From Odontesthes bonariensis (taxonomy: Eukaryota; Chordata; Actinopteri; Atheriniformes; Atherinopsidae): a DNA stretch of 64,000 bases. The stretch is from the NCBI RefSeq assembly GCF_027942865.1, contig NC_134516.1, forward strand, positions 26,426,822-26,490,821, written 5' to 3'. The position numbers and the translations under genes are program-made. Positions 10,300-21,134 of this stretch are shown here, piece after piece; the stretch's first letter is position 1, and the number at the start of each line of letters is the position of its first letter. The notes under the pieces were generated by a model. That model worked only from the letters and a program-made list of their open reading frames with translations. It made no database searches and had not been told where the DNA came from.

Positions 10300-11150
10300 T
10301 ACGTTAGCAAAAAACCTTCTATATCAGGAGTATTGATCAAGATTCTAGAAATAGAGACTCTTTTACCTTCCTCACTCAACTGATAATAACTCCTAATATG
10401 TAGAAAATAATATTTTGCTATATGTATTGTGTGTATGTGGCCCCGAACCCATCCTCTGTGTGGACTCTTTGTTCATAATGGCCTAAAACTCTATGTGGTT
10501 CACAAGGCCTTGCTCCCCCATAAGTACCATCACAACACACAACACTGATTTATCAAAAATTATCACATAATTTCAAACCTAATGACACTCAAACATTGCA
10601 TAAGGCAATTACATTACCAGCAGGCTCGTCCACCGTTTGCAGCGAATAGGAGCGAGAACCCGATGGCTGAACCGGGAAAAATTCTCCTATGGCCCCAGTT
10701 CCACTTGGCGACCGACCAACTCATTACCTTTCAAAGTCTAAGGTCCCGCTCCAAACAGCCGAGTCACCCCGCTGGCAATGGTCATACTAATGATTGGTTG
10801 ATTTATACCCACAAAATGATTAATCAGCTTAATGATTACATGAAATACAACAGATGAACAAATACAATTTTTTATGATGTCGTGTAGTCTCTTCTGGTCC
10901 AATCCTGTCACTGCTTGGTGCTCGGTTCTCCTCTTGGCTGAACGTCTGTTCAGCATTCTGATCCGGAACTAATCTTGGAAGGAGAGGTCACCAGTACGTC
11001 AAAGCATATCATATCCCGCAGGAAGTCCGTCAGACTGCACCTCGACCTCCTGTTATCATTTGTATTTATAGCCTCATAGGTTGGACTCACACTCGACCGA
11101 GTATGATTGGACATGAGTAGGTCCAACATGCTTCGTCATATTCTCTGGAT
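10300..11150. other. no recognisable gene
   Basis: Short ORFs under 100 codons show no familiar domain. The stretch around 10,620-10,760 is more GC-rich than its surroundings but gave no match I recognise. The inverted-duplication homology begins again at about 11,155. Confidence 0.5.
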
Positions 11151-11292
11151 CAGCCCAAAACAATGTGTACGTGTGAATCTGCCCTTGCTTTCCCAATTGT
11201 TTTGTCTCCCTACTCCTGGATCACTTTAGGTCATCATGGAAAAGTACTGAGACTATTTTACTCATAATGTCTAAGAACAAAGCCAATTTTTA

Positions 11293-11330
11293 CACTGGAC
11301 AGGCACTTTGACCAACTAAGCCACAGCGCC
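11293..11330 (-). pseudogene. 5' fragment of a tRNA-Thr gene
   Basis: Only the 5' half of tRNA-Thr (acceptor, D arm, start of the anticodon stem: GGCGCTGTGGCTTAGTTGG) is present. It then passes into unrelated sequence. The mirror-image partner at 41,603-41,637 is truncated at the same place, so the truncation pre-dates the inverted duplication. Confidence 0.8.
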
Positions 11331-11591
11331 ACATGGTTCATAAAACTGATGAAAGAATAAAGAGCAGGAACTGGATCCATTTCAGGAAACAAGGTCCTGA
11401 GACTCTCCCAAAACTAACTGTGACTTCAAAATAATTGTTTTATCAAGTCTGACCAAAGAACAGACTCAAAATAACCATGATGCTCAATTAAAGGTCCATC
11501 ATTTGATCAAGACCAACAATGCAAAGCATTCAGTAGAACCCTGATAACATCCAGTTCTCATGCTAAGTCATAGCTAGCTCTGATGGACAAC

Positions 11592-11665
11592 AGGCACTGC
11601 TGGGATTTGAACCCAGGATCTCCTGTTTACTAGACAGGCACTTTGACCAACTAAGCCACAGCGCC
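11592..11665 (-). tRNA. tRNA-Thr (AGT)
   Basis: A 74-nt gene with full A box (TGGCTTAGTTGG) and B box (GGTTCAAATCC). The anticodon loop is CTAGTAA, giving anticodon AGT, and all four stems pair. The sequence is almost identical to vertebrate tRNA-Thr-AGT. The flanking TGGTTC(A)TAAAACTGATGAAAG is shared by the other threonine copies, so this is a unit of a tandem family. Confidence 0.93.
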
Positions 11666-12077
11666 ACATGGTTCCTAAAACTGATGAAAGAATAAACAGC
11701 AGGAACTGGAGCCACCTCAGGAAGTGGTTTTTGTGATTCTGTACCTCAAGAATAGTTAAAGCCATGAGTAGAAGTGCCTCCAATTGGTTAAAAACTTCAT
11801 CATATTTTGCAGATATTGTTGGGTTTTCAACTCAGACCCTGGTGTTCATGAGGAAGTCACTTTCACCAGTTACAGCCAGATCTCATGAAGCGGTGTACTT
11901 ATTACACGCCAAGTCATTTACTGTGTTTTTACAAGGCTTTTTTATGCTTTTGCGTATTGTTTTTCGCTACATATTTCAAGGAAATGACGTCCTGCCCTCA
12001 GGAAAATTACACTCTGAAAGTATAAAATAGGCATAAATGAGACTTTAAAAGCTGTGTGCTAATTATACGCACTTTCA

Positions 12078-13072
12078 TTAAAGCTGCAGTCGGCAGGTTT
12101 TCAAAATTCCAAGTCTAAAGTCGGAAAATTCGAACTGATACAACTTTCAGGTCCCTCCCCCAACCTCTAACAAGCTCCGAATCGCCCCCCAAACCCCTCC
12201 CCCTCTGTGGACAAGGTTGTGCACGTGAGTTCACACCAGTGTGCGCGCACACAAGCTGGGGGTAGACTCATGCTCAGCATGGAAGACGTGGTTGGTGACT
12301 GTTCTGCTCACATAATAGATAAATAATAAACCTAACGTTGGTTAAAAACAGCCGGGAGCACTCAATTTTTGCAAGCATGATTAAAGCTGCAGTCTGCGAG
12401 ATTTGTTGTTGTCATACGTAAAGTCCTACTTTTTGGCATTTTAAGAGTTTACATGATCTATCAGAACGCTTGAAGTTGAAAACGGTGACCTCCGTAGTAG
12501 CAAAATGCAAGAAATGCTTATTTTTTAACCGAAAAATAAAAAGTTATTCAACTTCCTGTCCCGCCCCTTCAAAACACATGAGAACTCGTGTACGTAGACG
12601 TGCACGCCAGATGCGCCTACACGACTCCTCATTCATCAACTCACCTGTCATTTGCGATCATGGAAGACACAGTAAGTAGACTAGCCCGTAATGAAGTTCA
12701 ATAGTCTAGATAAATAAGCGTGGGGACGAGCCTACCTTGTATCGCGCGTGCATAATCGGTGATTGACAGGCAGCAGAGCCCAGCTCGTAAACCTGATTGG
12801 TTACCTTTTACCGGTCTGGTCTGCAATTTTGTAAACAAACCTGCTGGCTTTGGAGGGACCTAGCGGGACATATAGGGGACCTAGAGAACTCATTTTTTTT
12901 GTATTGGGGTATTTAATGTACTACTTTCAGAATCCCCGGACAGTTCCAGGCATTATGCTTGAAAAAGAGTTGCAGACTGCAGCTTTAAAGGCTTCAGTAG
13001 GAACTACAGAATTCGGGATTTTTCCTAAACAGCCTATTTAATATTCTAAAAAAGTTGCCGACGACAGCTTTA
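12078..13072. mobile_element. TTAA-bounded MITE (copy N1) with nested insertion
   Basis: Termini TTAAAGCTGCAGTCGGCA and GCCGACGACAGCTTTAA form inverted repeats bounded by TTAA. The intact ~390-bp form of the same insertion is at 38,465-38,857 in the other arm. This copy is interrupted at 12,385-12,984 by a second TTAA element. The TTAA target suggests piggyBac-type mobilisation; there is no coding sequence. Confidence 0.7.
12385..12984. mobile_element. second TTAA element (N3) nested in N1
   Basis: Bounded by TTAA (12,381-12,384 and 12,985-12,988), with inverted ends AGCTGCAGTCTGCGAG and GTTGCAGACTGCAGCT. Removing it joins ...GCATGA and AGGCTTCAG, as in the unbroken copy in the right arm. 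About 600 bp, no recognised ORF. Its first bases match those of N1, so the two families are probably related by their transposase recognition ends. Confidence 0.7.
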
Positions 13073-13338
13073 AAGCGGCAGTCGGCAACTTTTTTTTAGT
13101 CATATTAGCTTGAACTGTCATGGGATTCTGGAAGTAGAATATTAAATAGGCTGTTTAGGAAAAATAACGAAATCTGTAGCTCCCTCTGAAGCCTGTAATC
13201 ATACTTGCAGAAACCGAGCGCTCCCGGCTGTTTTTAACCAATCACGTTAGGGTGGAGGAATCCTACCTGTCAATCACAGCTTGTGCACACGCTGCTGAAG
13301 CGTGAGTCTGCCCCAGCTTGTGTGCGCTCACACTGGTG

Positions 13339-14571
13339 CAGGGCTCTCAAGTCTCACGCAATGAGCGTGAGACACACGCATTTCAACAAGTTCACACGCT
13401 CACACGCCACACATGCCATTTCTCACGCTGAGAAATGATCAACTTCGTCGCACAGAAATTCTAATGGCCGATACTATAAACGAGTCAATGGCAGGTTACT
13501 GTGCGCTCGTACAGCTCAGAACTATAGCTCTGGTAAAGCTGTCTTGATTTAGCAACCCATCGGCAAATCACAAAATAGAATTTCTCAGCCAATCAGAAAA
13601 CAGAATTTCTTGTTGCCGGGTGTGAAATAGCTTTCAGCTGCAAGCACGCGTCCCATGAATGCACAGCGGACATAGCCTATAATGCTCTGAATGCGTGCAG
13701 AAGTTGTAGACGAGCTGGAGGTGGAAGAGAACCGTCAGGATCATCAGCAGGTCATATCTTCATTTATTTGAATCTTTTATTAGTTACTATAGTTTTCCTA
13801 CTCCTTGTAAAAGACCAATACCTGCCGATTAAAGTGTTCGTTGGCGTGGTAGACCTAAATATTCAGCACACACCCTTTGACATGAGCAACTTAATGAAAA
13901 ATGAAAAATATGTAGGAGTGTAATTAGGCTTCCGTGGTTAATTCTTTTCAAAGGTGACTGGTATGAGCAGATTCCCAATAAGGCTATCTACAATTGCCAA
14001 ACTGGTATTAGTTCTGCCGCACTGAAATGCTGATGCAGAGAGGGTTTTTTCCATGGTGGGGCTCAATAAAACCAAGACCAGGAACACGTTGGCTCTGAAT
14101 GGAACTCTGTCATCCATCATGACTGTGAAAATGGCTGACATTGAGCCACAGTGCTTTAAATGGGAGCCCCCAATATCAGTCATCAAGCATCAAAATCTGC
14201 CAAAAACACTTACAACAACACTCATAAACAAACACATACAGAGAGGGACTGCTCAAGGGGCCCATTTGGGGTTATGTTTGTTTTTCTTAATTTAATTTGT
14301 CTGTTTTTTTTGTTTGTTAAGACTTTGCATACCTAAAACAATTTATTTTAAAATATAGCAGAATTTAGTGTAAAAGTGAAGATTTGTGATTTTGGTATGA
14401 ATAAAACAATTTCTTTGTTCTTTAAGTAGCTAGTTTATGGCGATGGGATACTGCAAGGGACCCCCCCCCCCCAAAAAAAAAAAACCCGAAAGAAACCCCC
14501 CCACGCACATGGCCCGGCCCCTGCCCCGCCCGAATCTCACTCCAAGCAAACTTGAAAACTTGAGAGCCCTG
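13339..14571 (+). mobile_element. hAT element with transposase remnant
   Basis: Inverted termini CAGGGCTCTCAAGT and ACTTGAGAGCCCTG are flanked by a perfect 8-bp duplication CACTGGTG (13,331-13,338 and 14,572-14,579), which is diagnostic of the hAT superfamily. It is 1,233 bp long and internally deleted, keeping only the C-terminal end of a transposase. A C-run and A-run at 14,461-14,487 lie near its right end. Confidence 0.88.
13950..14175 (+). pseudogene. hAT transposase dimerisation-domain fragment
   Basis: The plus frame carries NADAERVFSMVGLNKTKTRN and then LSSIMTVKM. This corresponds to the hAT C-terminal dimerisation signature (NxxAERxFSxxxxxKTxxRNxL). An in-frame TGA lies just before NADAERVFS (where LPHSN would be expected). 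It is a relic of the autonomous hAT; catalytic residues are absent. Confidence 0.75.
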
Positions 14572-14775
14572 CACTGGTGTGAACTCATGTGCACAACCGC
14601 GTCCACAGAGGGGGAGGGGTTTGGGGGGCGATTCGGAGCTTGTTAGAGGTTGAGGGAGGGACCTGAAAGTTGTGTCAGTTCAAATTTTCCGACTTTAGAC
14701 TCGGAATTTTGAAAACTTGCCGACTGCAGCTTTAAGTGGACCAGTGAAAAGTCATAGCTTGCTCTGAAGGCCCAC

Positions 14776-14849
14776 AGGCACTGCTGGGATTTGAACCCAG
14801 GATCTTCTGTTTACTAGACAGGCACTTTGACCAACTAAGCCACAGCGCC
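14776..14849 (-). tRNA. tRNA-Thr (AGT)
   Basis: A 74-nt threonine tRNA with anticodon AGT and intact A and B boxes. The anticodon stem has one mismatch (ACAGA instead of ACAGG), which may weaken it. It lies 335 bp from the next copy, in the same orientation. Confidence 0.85.
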
Positions 14850-15110
14850 ACATGGTTTGTAAAACTGATGAAGGAATAAAGAGATGGAGCTGGATCAATT
14901 TCAGGAAATGAGCTCCAGAGACTCTCCCAAAACTAACTGTGACTTCTAAAAAACTTTTTTATGAAGTCTGACCAAAGAACAGACTCATAATAACCATGAT
15001 GCTCATTGAAAGGTCCATCATTGGATGAAGACCAACAATGCAAAGAATTCAGTAGAACTCTGCTAACAACAGATTCTCACACTAAGTCATAGTCAGCTCT
15101 GAAGGACCAC

Positions 15111-15184
15111 AGGCACTGCTAGGATTTGAACCCAGGATCTCCTGTTTACTAGACAGGCACTTTGACCAACTAAGCCACAGCGCC
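15111..15184 (-). tRNA. tRNA-Thr (AGT)
   Basis: A 74-nt gene, anticodon AGT. The T stem keeps pairing through a G-U wobble (CCTAG). Flanks match the other tRNA-Thr units. Its mirror partner in the right arm is the TGT gene at 38,309-38,382, so the anticodon differs between arms. Confidence 0.9.
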
Positions 15185-15236
15185 ACATGGTTCATAAAAC
15201 TGATGAAAGAATAAAGAGCAGGAACTGAAACCCAGT

Positions 15237-15644
15237 TCAGAAGTCTGGAAGTTTTGGAAGTCCTGAGGGGTGTTCCACGAAGCTGGATTCACAGAAAGCC
15301 TGGCTTTTCTCGATAGTTCTGGCTAATCTAAGAGAGAGTTCCGCTCCACCAACGTGGCTCTTTTCTTTCAGTTGCTCTTTCCAGCTCTCTGCCTCTTTCA
15401 GAACTGACTGATATTCACTTTCTGCTGCTTTCAGAGTTTCACACAATCCTGCAGTGACTCGGTTGCACTGCTTGAGCTCCTGCTCACACTTTTGACGGAG
15501 ATGCCGCTCACACGTCAAACAGTTTTCCACCTTCTTTAGTTTTTCCTCAGTCATGGAGCAGCCGCTCTCTGCTGCCACTCTTCTGTCTTTTTCTCCTGTC
15601 AGAAAGAAATGTTTCTTCAGCAGCTTTGTCCTCAGAATATCCAT
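15237..15644 (-). pseudogene. unrecognised coiled-coil ORF (distal part of a broken small gene?)
   Basis: A 135-codon open frame, MDILRTKLLKKHFFLTGEKD..., rich in Glu, Lys and Leu. It has a heptad-like middle (EEKLKKVENCLTCERHLRQK, then EQELKQCNRV and ETLKAAESEYQSVLKE), so a coiled coil is likely. It lies just downstream (minus strand) of the short ORF at 15,791-16,015. Both sit in a 780-bp block present only in the left arm of the duplication. I do not recognise the protein. It may be part of a small host gene or an old element. Confidence 0.3.
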
Positions 15645-15790
15645 CCCATGCTATAAATAGCTGATCTTGTCATTCTTCTGTCGGTAAGAGTTCTGTCATT
15701 TCTCTGATCCATAATCTCGGTCGGCAGCAGAGGCGTTAGAGGGAATCCCCTCGGTTTGTCAAACTGGAAACTTCCACTTGACTGGAGGAA

Positions 15791-16015
15791 CTACGGAGGC
15801 CTGGAGATGATCCTGCAGGAGCTGGACATCCTCTGAGTGAGGAGTCCCAGCTGCAGCAGAGACCTGGGATTGTTCTTTTTCCAACAGTTGCTGGGTTCCT
15901 CATAACTTTCCTTACTGCCAAAAGTAATGGGACACGTGTAGAAACCCTCGGGCAAATCGTCGTCTGCCATGTCACACCACTGAAGTGGAGGAGATGATTT
16001 CTTGGTTTGACTCAT
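15791..16015 (-). pseudogene. unrecognised short ORF (MSQTKKSS..., MADDDLPEGFYTCPITFGS)
   Basis: The frame from 16,015 reads MSQTKKSSPPLQWCDMADDD and continues LPEGFYTCPITFGSKESYEE. Near 15,890 an A-rich run is followed by a second open frame (KEQSQVSAAAGTPHSEDVQL..., ending KWKFPV then TGA). This suggests a one-base frameshift in a once longer protein. The right arm is homologous up to this ATG (38,272) and then jumps to the tRNA flank, so the gene body is deleted there or inserted here. Function unknown. Confidence 0.35.
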
Positions 16016-16049
16016 TTTGCTTGTTGTTTATCAGTACTTAAAATCACAT

Positions 16050-17172
16050 TTTTTTAAGATAGCAAGTAAGCATTGTTTCTAAGTGCTTGTTAAAATGATT
16101 ATTTAAGATAGTAATTAAGTGTTTTTTAGGCGATGTGAAAACCGTTTGCTGTGACTTTCAAATCTGCTTCAGAAACTGGACGTGTTTCTTCAGATAAACT
16201 CCTGACCAGCTGTGAAAAAGCAGTGAAAATGTCTGGCCTGTAGAAACTTTGTGATGTCAAACAAGATCAGAGATGACATCGATTGTGATGTCACCACAGT
16301 GATGACATCACAGCTTTGTGAAGGCTTCTGTTCTGTCTCTTCTGGTCTGTGGTTCCAACCACAGATTCTGGATGGAAGTGAAGTCCGGATTCCAGAATGT
16401 TGATTTGTGTTCTCTGTTAATCTCTGGACGACTTCAGCTGATTACTTCCTGTCACTGTCACGTTGGAAGGTCCACTTCTGCCAGTTTTTCAGCAGCCAGT
16501 ATCATGTTTTCCACCAGCAGTGTTTCCCAAGACAGAATAATGTCAGTTTGTTTCAAATGTTGCCAAAATAAACTATTACGATTACAACAAATGTCATCTC
16601 AGGGCACTTCAGTAATAAAGTCTAATTCAGGCATATTGGAGTTCAATTCATTGTAATTATAATCCAATTCATTCAATTCAGAATGAATCCAATTCATTCA
16701 TACAGAGCAATTCAAAAACTATTTCCTCGCTAAGGAAACCAACAGATGGCACTGAACTTGCACTATTTCTAATTAGATATAACTTTTTAATAGTTCTAAG
16801 ATCATAACTTTCTGGCTTTATTTGCATTTTACAAAGAGTCCCGAGTAATTATGAAAGTGGGGTTTTAATTTGAAGAAAAAGCCTCAAAATAAAGTGATTT
16901 TTAGGAGTATGCAGGGATTCATTTCCATCTAATGAACGGGTCAGTTATATTAAACAGTGGGCCGTGTGAGCAGCAATCAGGGGAGTAAGGAGTTCACAGA
17001 TCATAGACAGAGGCAACCGTCCAACTATTCAAAGCTTTTAAAATGAGTAATAAAATCTGACAGGTAACCAGGGAAGGAAGTCCTTTAATCCTGGAAATAT
17101 TCTCCAGGTGATAGTCGGCTGACTTCCTAACTGAGCTGATCTGGCTGCTGAAGCTCAGCTCTGAGTCCATAA
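16050..17172. repeat. ~1.1-kb repeat, copy 1 of 3
   Basis: The sequence from TTGTTTCTAAGTGCTTGTTA to GGTAACCAGGGAAGGAAG recurs directly at 56,308-57,327 and inverted at 37,120-38,230. Its minus strand near 17,000-17,172 carries the same reverse-transcriptase scrap as 37,040-37,290. A 112-codon ORF (16,318-16,656) is kept in all three copies but contains no domain I recognise. The third copy lies outside the inverted duplication. Confidence 0.75.
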
Positions 17173-18478
17173 TAGCCGCTTTCGGACTGTAGGAACCTTT
17201 GGCAGTTCTAATAACCTTTTAATCCGCGGGGCCGTTTTCTCCCGTGTTCGTACATACAGGAACTCGGGGCTTTCTCCCTTAGTTCCTATAACTATTTAGC
17301 TCCTTCTCCGAGGTCGGGTCTTTTCATAGTTCTATAGAACTAATCTAACGAAGGTGTGTGGTGGTCGGTAGCTACGCCCCATGTCATGCTATCACGGCTG
17401 AGGTTACATGCTGCCATTCCGACATACCGACATTCCGACATTGACGTTCAATTGTCGGAATGGTGACATTTTTTTAAGAAATGAAACGTCCCGTCATTCC
17501 GAATTTCATTTTTTCTTTTGTCGGAATGGCGGTATGATTTTTTCTTTTCAACATACCACCACTCCGACACGCGATTTCAGCACTACACGCGTGGACAGCT
17601 CGCCATGCAATAATAGGGCTGCACATGCCCGAGAGAGAGACATTCCAACACGCAAGTCAAGCAAGACTGATCGCACCCACTCAGAAATTTACTGATGATG
17701 AGGGCTGACGAGGGGCTCGTTGTGTAGCCAATATTTCATTTGGCAGTGTAAAACGGATGCTATTTGTTTTTGTGACAATTGCCTCCATTTATTTTACCTT
17801 AAACCACTGAGAATGCTGTCAAAGTGAAGCGGAGATGCGCATCGCAAAGACAGCACAGCACCAGAAAACCAGCAAATGCAATGTTTAGCCTATGTTACCG
17901 TGGGAGTTAAGATGCAAAAATTCGATATTAGGCCTATAAAAATCAAATGTAGGCCTAATTCAACGAAAAGCTTCATGACGTATTTCAGTCATTAACAAGA
18001 TCGCGGCCCACACAGAATCGGAGATGACTTCAATTAATTCATGCATGCCTTGTGCTTGTGGAGGGGACAGCAGGTTAGATAAATGCACGTGGCTGCAAAA
18101 GGAATACCAAATTTAAATGTTGGTTTCAGTTTTCAATTGGGGTGCGCAGAGTTACAATCTTCATCGCGCATTCAAGGCTGTGACAACTGTCGGAAGACAC
18201 GCAACCTGCTGTTGTTAAAAATATTGCCCGTCGACATCTCCACAAAGGAAGGTGAGCCCCGATCTTAAGGGATAAACTCACACAGAACTTCGTAAAAAGA
18301 GCGTAAAAAGAGCAACGGTTAAAGAAACCAGTGGGCACCTTAAAGTGCAATCCTCATACAATCACTATGCAAACAAACAACACAACAACAAGATCCACAT
18401 CAACAACAGCATTTTATTAACTTTTCATTCAAAATTAGGTGAATACAACTAAAATTAGCAACAAAAAAACAATAATAA
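17173..18478. other. no recognisable gene; cluster of ATTCCGAC motifs
   Basis: This left-arm interval has no partner in the right arm. At 17,413-17,535 the octamer ATTCCGAC, or its complement GTCGGAAT, occurs about six times in both orientations, allowing several alternative hairpins. Short ORFs (17,408-17,695; 18,126-18,350) show no domain. The origin is unclear and may be a lone transposon end. Confidence 0.4.
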
Positions 18479-18984
18479 CTGCGTTCAAGTATTTAAAACA
18501 TTACAAGAATATTACTGGGCATGTATTGTTGTAATGTTTTAAATACTTGAACGCAGTTTTTCTAGAGAATATAATTGTTTTGTATATGGGATTATTCTCC
18601 ATCGACTCTTTTGGGCTTTCACATGCGCGAGCCTACAACCAGCCGGTGAGTGACATGCTGTTTATAAAGTTGTTTTGTAACGTCCCCATGCCAGTAATGT
18701 GAGAACCATGCATATGGTTTTGATGGTAAGGCTTGTGACTTTATTGTCGGATGGGTTATAAAGTGGTGTGACGTTTCTGCAGTGTGCAAGTTGTTGTTTT
18801 ACGTAGAAGGGTTAGCACTTGCCCCTTAGCCACCACGTATTAGCCTCGCATGACATGCTGTGCGGACAGAGCGATCTTCACACAGGGAGCGCAGATGTGC
18901 ACCTCTCTGTGTCCTACTATCAGTATTTGACAACCTCTAGCAATGGAAACACGCTTCAAATGCCCCGGAGTTCCCCTTTAACAC
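18479..18984. repeat. partial copy of a fold-back repeat (matches 35,700-36,212)
   Basis: It opens with a short palindrome (CTGCGTTCAAGTATTTAAAA against TTTTAAATACTTGAACGCAG). It then runs parallel to 35,760-36,212 through CCAGCCGGTGAG and GTCCCCATGCCAGTAATG to TTCCCCTTTAAC. Only one side of the long inverted repeat seen at 35,575-35,947 is present. Confidence 0.7.
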
Positions 18985-19310
18985 TAGACCAACAAGAGCT
19001 ACATCTCCGACTCTACAGGCCTCAGTTAACTTGTTAAATGTGTGAGTGGGTCAGTGTGAAAACTCAACATCTAGGATGTTATTTCCAGCTTCTACGTTTA
19101 ACTGAAATAGAAAATCTGAGAATTACGACAATTTGGGTAGAGCTATTTTACGACAGTAAAATATTTGGCAGTGACTAAGTGCCTTTAGCACAGACAGGAG
19201 GGTGGAGGCGAGAGGAGACAATGAGGCTGATACCAGAGCAACCAGATGAGCCTCCAGCGTCCACCTGTCCTGATAGTCCCTCACAAGCAGCTGTCTGTTG
19301 TTAGCACGTT
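18985..19310. repeat. TTAA-bounded block, inverted copy at 36,213-36,540
   Basis: The 325-bp block between CTTTAAC (18,980) and GCACGTTAA (19,308) recurs in reverse orientation at 36,213-36,540, while the repeat before it is in the same orientation in both places. It has no ORF. It ends immediately upstream of the secreted-protein gene at 19,394. It could be the proximal end of the inverted duplication or a TTAA element; clear terminal inverted repeats were not found. Confidence 0.6.
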
Positions 19311-19346
19311 AAGCTTTGATTGGTCTGGGCTGGTCTGTGGCATTAT

Positions 19347-19353
19347 TTATAAA
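19347..19353 (+). promoter_or_regulatory. TATA box of the secreted-protein gene
   Basis: TTATAAA lies 41-47 bp before the ATG at 19,394, placing transcription start about 15-20 bp before the ATG. This implies a very short 5' UTR. Confidence 0.55.
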
Positions 19354-19393
19354 CCTTCACCCTTGCTGTTTCCTCTCATAGCTTGTTTTCACC

Positions 19394-20977
19394 ATGACAG
19401 CTGCTGGGTTCTTCCTGAGGTATAAGCACAAGCTGTCTTTACAGTTTTTGTTTGATTGGAAACATTAGTTAATATTGCATTCTTACTCTTTGTTGTACAT
19501 AATTTCAGGGTTTCCCTCTTTGCCTTGTTGACTGCTGCTACATGGGGTTTTCCCACTAAAGGTGTGCTATCATCTGTTGTGGTAAAACATTACATGCTTG
19601 CTTGAATTAGCTTCTGCTAAACTTGTTCTCATGCACCCAGGTTCAAAATCAGCAGGCCAGAGCAGCAGCGGCACAAGAGCTGCAGGTAATTTTGGCTCTT
19701 ACCAGGGAGCAGCCGCTGGCCGCCCGGTGACCGTGCCCTACACTGCTTCCAGTGACGTTTATATGGCGACACCTGTGCTATCTTCTGGTGTAAGTCAACC
19801 TGTTCTTCAGGCAGACCCAAGATTCAGTGGCTATGGCTCATTTGTGCCAACGCAACTGGTTGTCCAAGCTCCCGGTTTCGTCCAAGCTCCTGGCTTTGTC
19901 CAAGGTGCTCTTCAGGGAGACCCAAGATTCAGCAGCTCTGGCTCCGTTGTGCCCGTGCAAATGGCTGTGCAAGCTCCTGGTGTCCCACAGGCTGTTCAGA
20001 CGGGTCCAGCATTGAGCAGCTTGAGCTCTGGCCTGCCTGCAACAGGATACTCTACTGTCACTTATGTGCCTGTTGACGTAGGATCTGACGCTGGTGCTCT
20101 GCAACCTGGAGCTGCCCAATCTGGACCACAAGGTAAATCTTCTGCTTGGACTGTAGATGGCCCAAAATATGTTTGGAAGCCTAAAGGTGTCTGTGTGTTT
20201 TCATGTAGTCACTAGCAAATTTTGCCGAACTCTATTCTGAAGCTGAAACCTGCTGTGTTTGAATTGTAAAAAATTCAGAACATGTGTATTAAAACAAAAT
20301 GATGCTCAGGTGTGTAATGGCTCCCTTCTGCTTGGAGGAAAGGCCCTTCACTTTAAGCAGCCTTAATGGGGCACCAAAGAGAACCCGAGCATTGCACCTG
20401 TACTTTTCATTTGGCCTGCTCAAAATCTCTGGAGAGGGGGTTGAGCTTTTAACTTTACATCCTAGGAAACTGATGTCAACACTCTGTGCTATCAGAACTT
20501 CTGCTGTGAAAAGGACTAATTGTGAAATGTCTCCACACAGAAACCCAGTGGGCTATTGCTCCCTCAGTCTTTGAGGATGCGTCAGCCCAAGCCCTCAGCC
20601 TCACTGACGTTCTCCCTGCAGCCCCTCTGTCACCACCTGGCCCTGTCCTCCAGTCAGGGGAGACCTCCAGTGTCACCAAGGAAGCTGAACTCGGGAATTA
20701 CCAGCAGCAGACGGAGGAATTCGGCTACCCGGATGACCGCCAAGGGTCTGGACCGGGATCTGCAACCGTATTGGTGCCACGCTTTGGTGTGGGTGGATCT
20801 CCTGACTTTGACTACAGGCTTTTGTATGGCTTGTACCCCTCTGGAACCTACAGCACCTTCAGCCAGCAGCATGAGAAGGGCAAAGACTACTTTCAGGATG
20901 TCCACTACTTGAAGGAGCATATTACTGACAGCCATGGTTCTGGGCAGCAGAAAAAGTTCTTCCCTAGTGCCCGCTAG
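19394..20977 (+). CDS. secreted Pro/Gln/Ser/Gly-rich protein, multi-exon
   Basis: Proposed exons are 19,394-19,419, 19,509-19,561, 19,641-20,132 and 20,541-20,977. All have GT-AG borders and compatible phases, giving 335 aa. A further 30-nt exon (20,157-20,186, DGPKYVWKPK) fits in phase and may be used. Exons 1-2 encode a signal peptide (MTAAGFFLRVSLFALLTAAT, then WGFPTKG). The mature part is low-complexity, with degenerate repeats (DPRFSGYGSFVP and DPRFSSSGSVVP; VQAPGFVQAPGFVQ). The C-terminus (PDFDYRLLYGLYPSGTYSTF, ending KKFFPSAR) is more ordered. A polyadenylation signal is at 21,111 and a probable 3' UTR intron at about 20,999-21,064. No cysteine-rich or ZP domain is seen. The paralogue at 28,700-29,771 shares exon phases. 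I do not recognise the family; an extracellular matrix or egg-coat role is only a guess. Confidence 0.75.
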
Positions 20978-21110
20978 AGCTGAACATGATGTGCAGAGGG
21001 TATGTTGAGTGGTACCTGCAAATGTCTTTATCTCAATGCTCTAACTAATCTGGTTCTGTTTCAGATTGGAAAGCTGAATCCCAACGGCACAAGATTCTTT
21101 TTAGTCTTTG

Positions 21111-21116
21111 AATAAA
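21111..21116 (+). terminator. polyadenylation signal AATAAA
   Basis: AATAAA lies 134 bp after the stop codon of the secreted-protein gene and is followed by a T/GT-rich stretch. It supports transcription ending near 21,135. Confidence 0.6.
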
Positions 21117-21134
21117 ATCTTGTCAAATGATCTT

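Larger units (their letters stand above)
13069..14735. mobile_element. TTAA-bounded MITE (copy N2), inverted relative to N1
   Basis: It shares the TTAA at 13,069 with N1 and ends at TTAA 14,732-14,735 before GTGGACCAGTG. The outer sequence (AGCGGCAGTCGGCAAC...) is the same family as N1 but in the opposite orientation. A hAT element is inserted at 13,339-14,571. The right arm has only one copy at the corresponding place, so N2 was gained after the inverted duplication, or lost there. Confidence 0.65.

Noticed and set aside
10582-10956. ORFs on both strands in a GC-richer patch
   Set aside because: No familiar motifs and no terminal repeats. I could not support a mobile element or a gene here.
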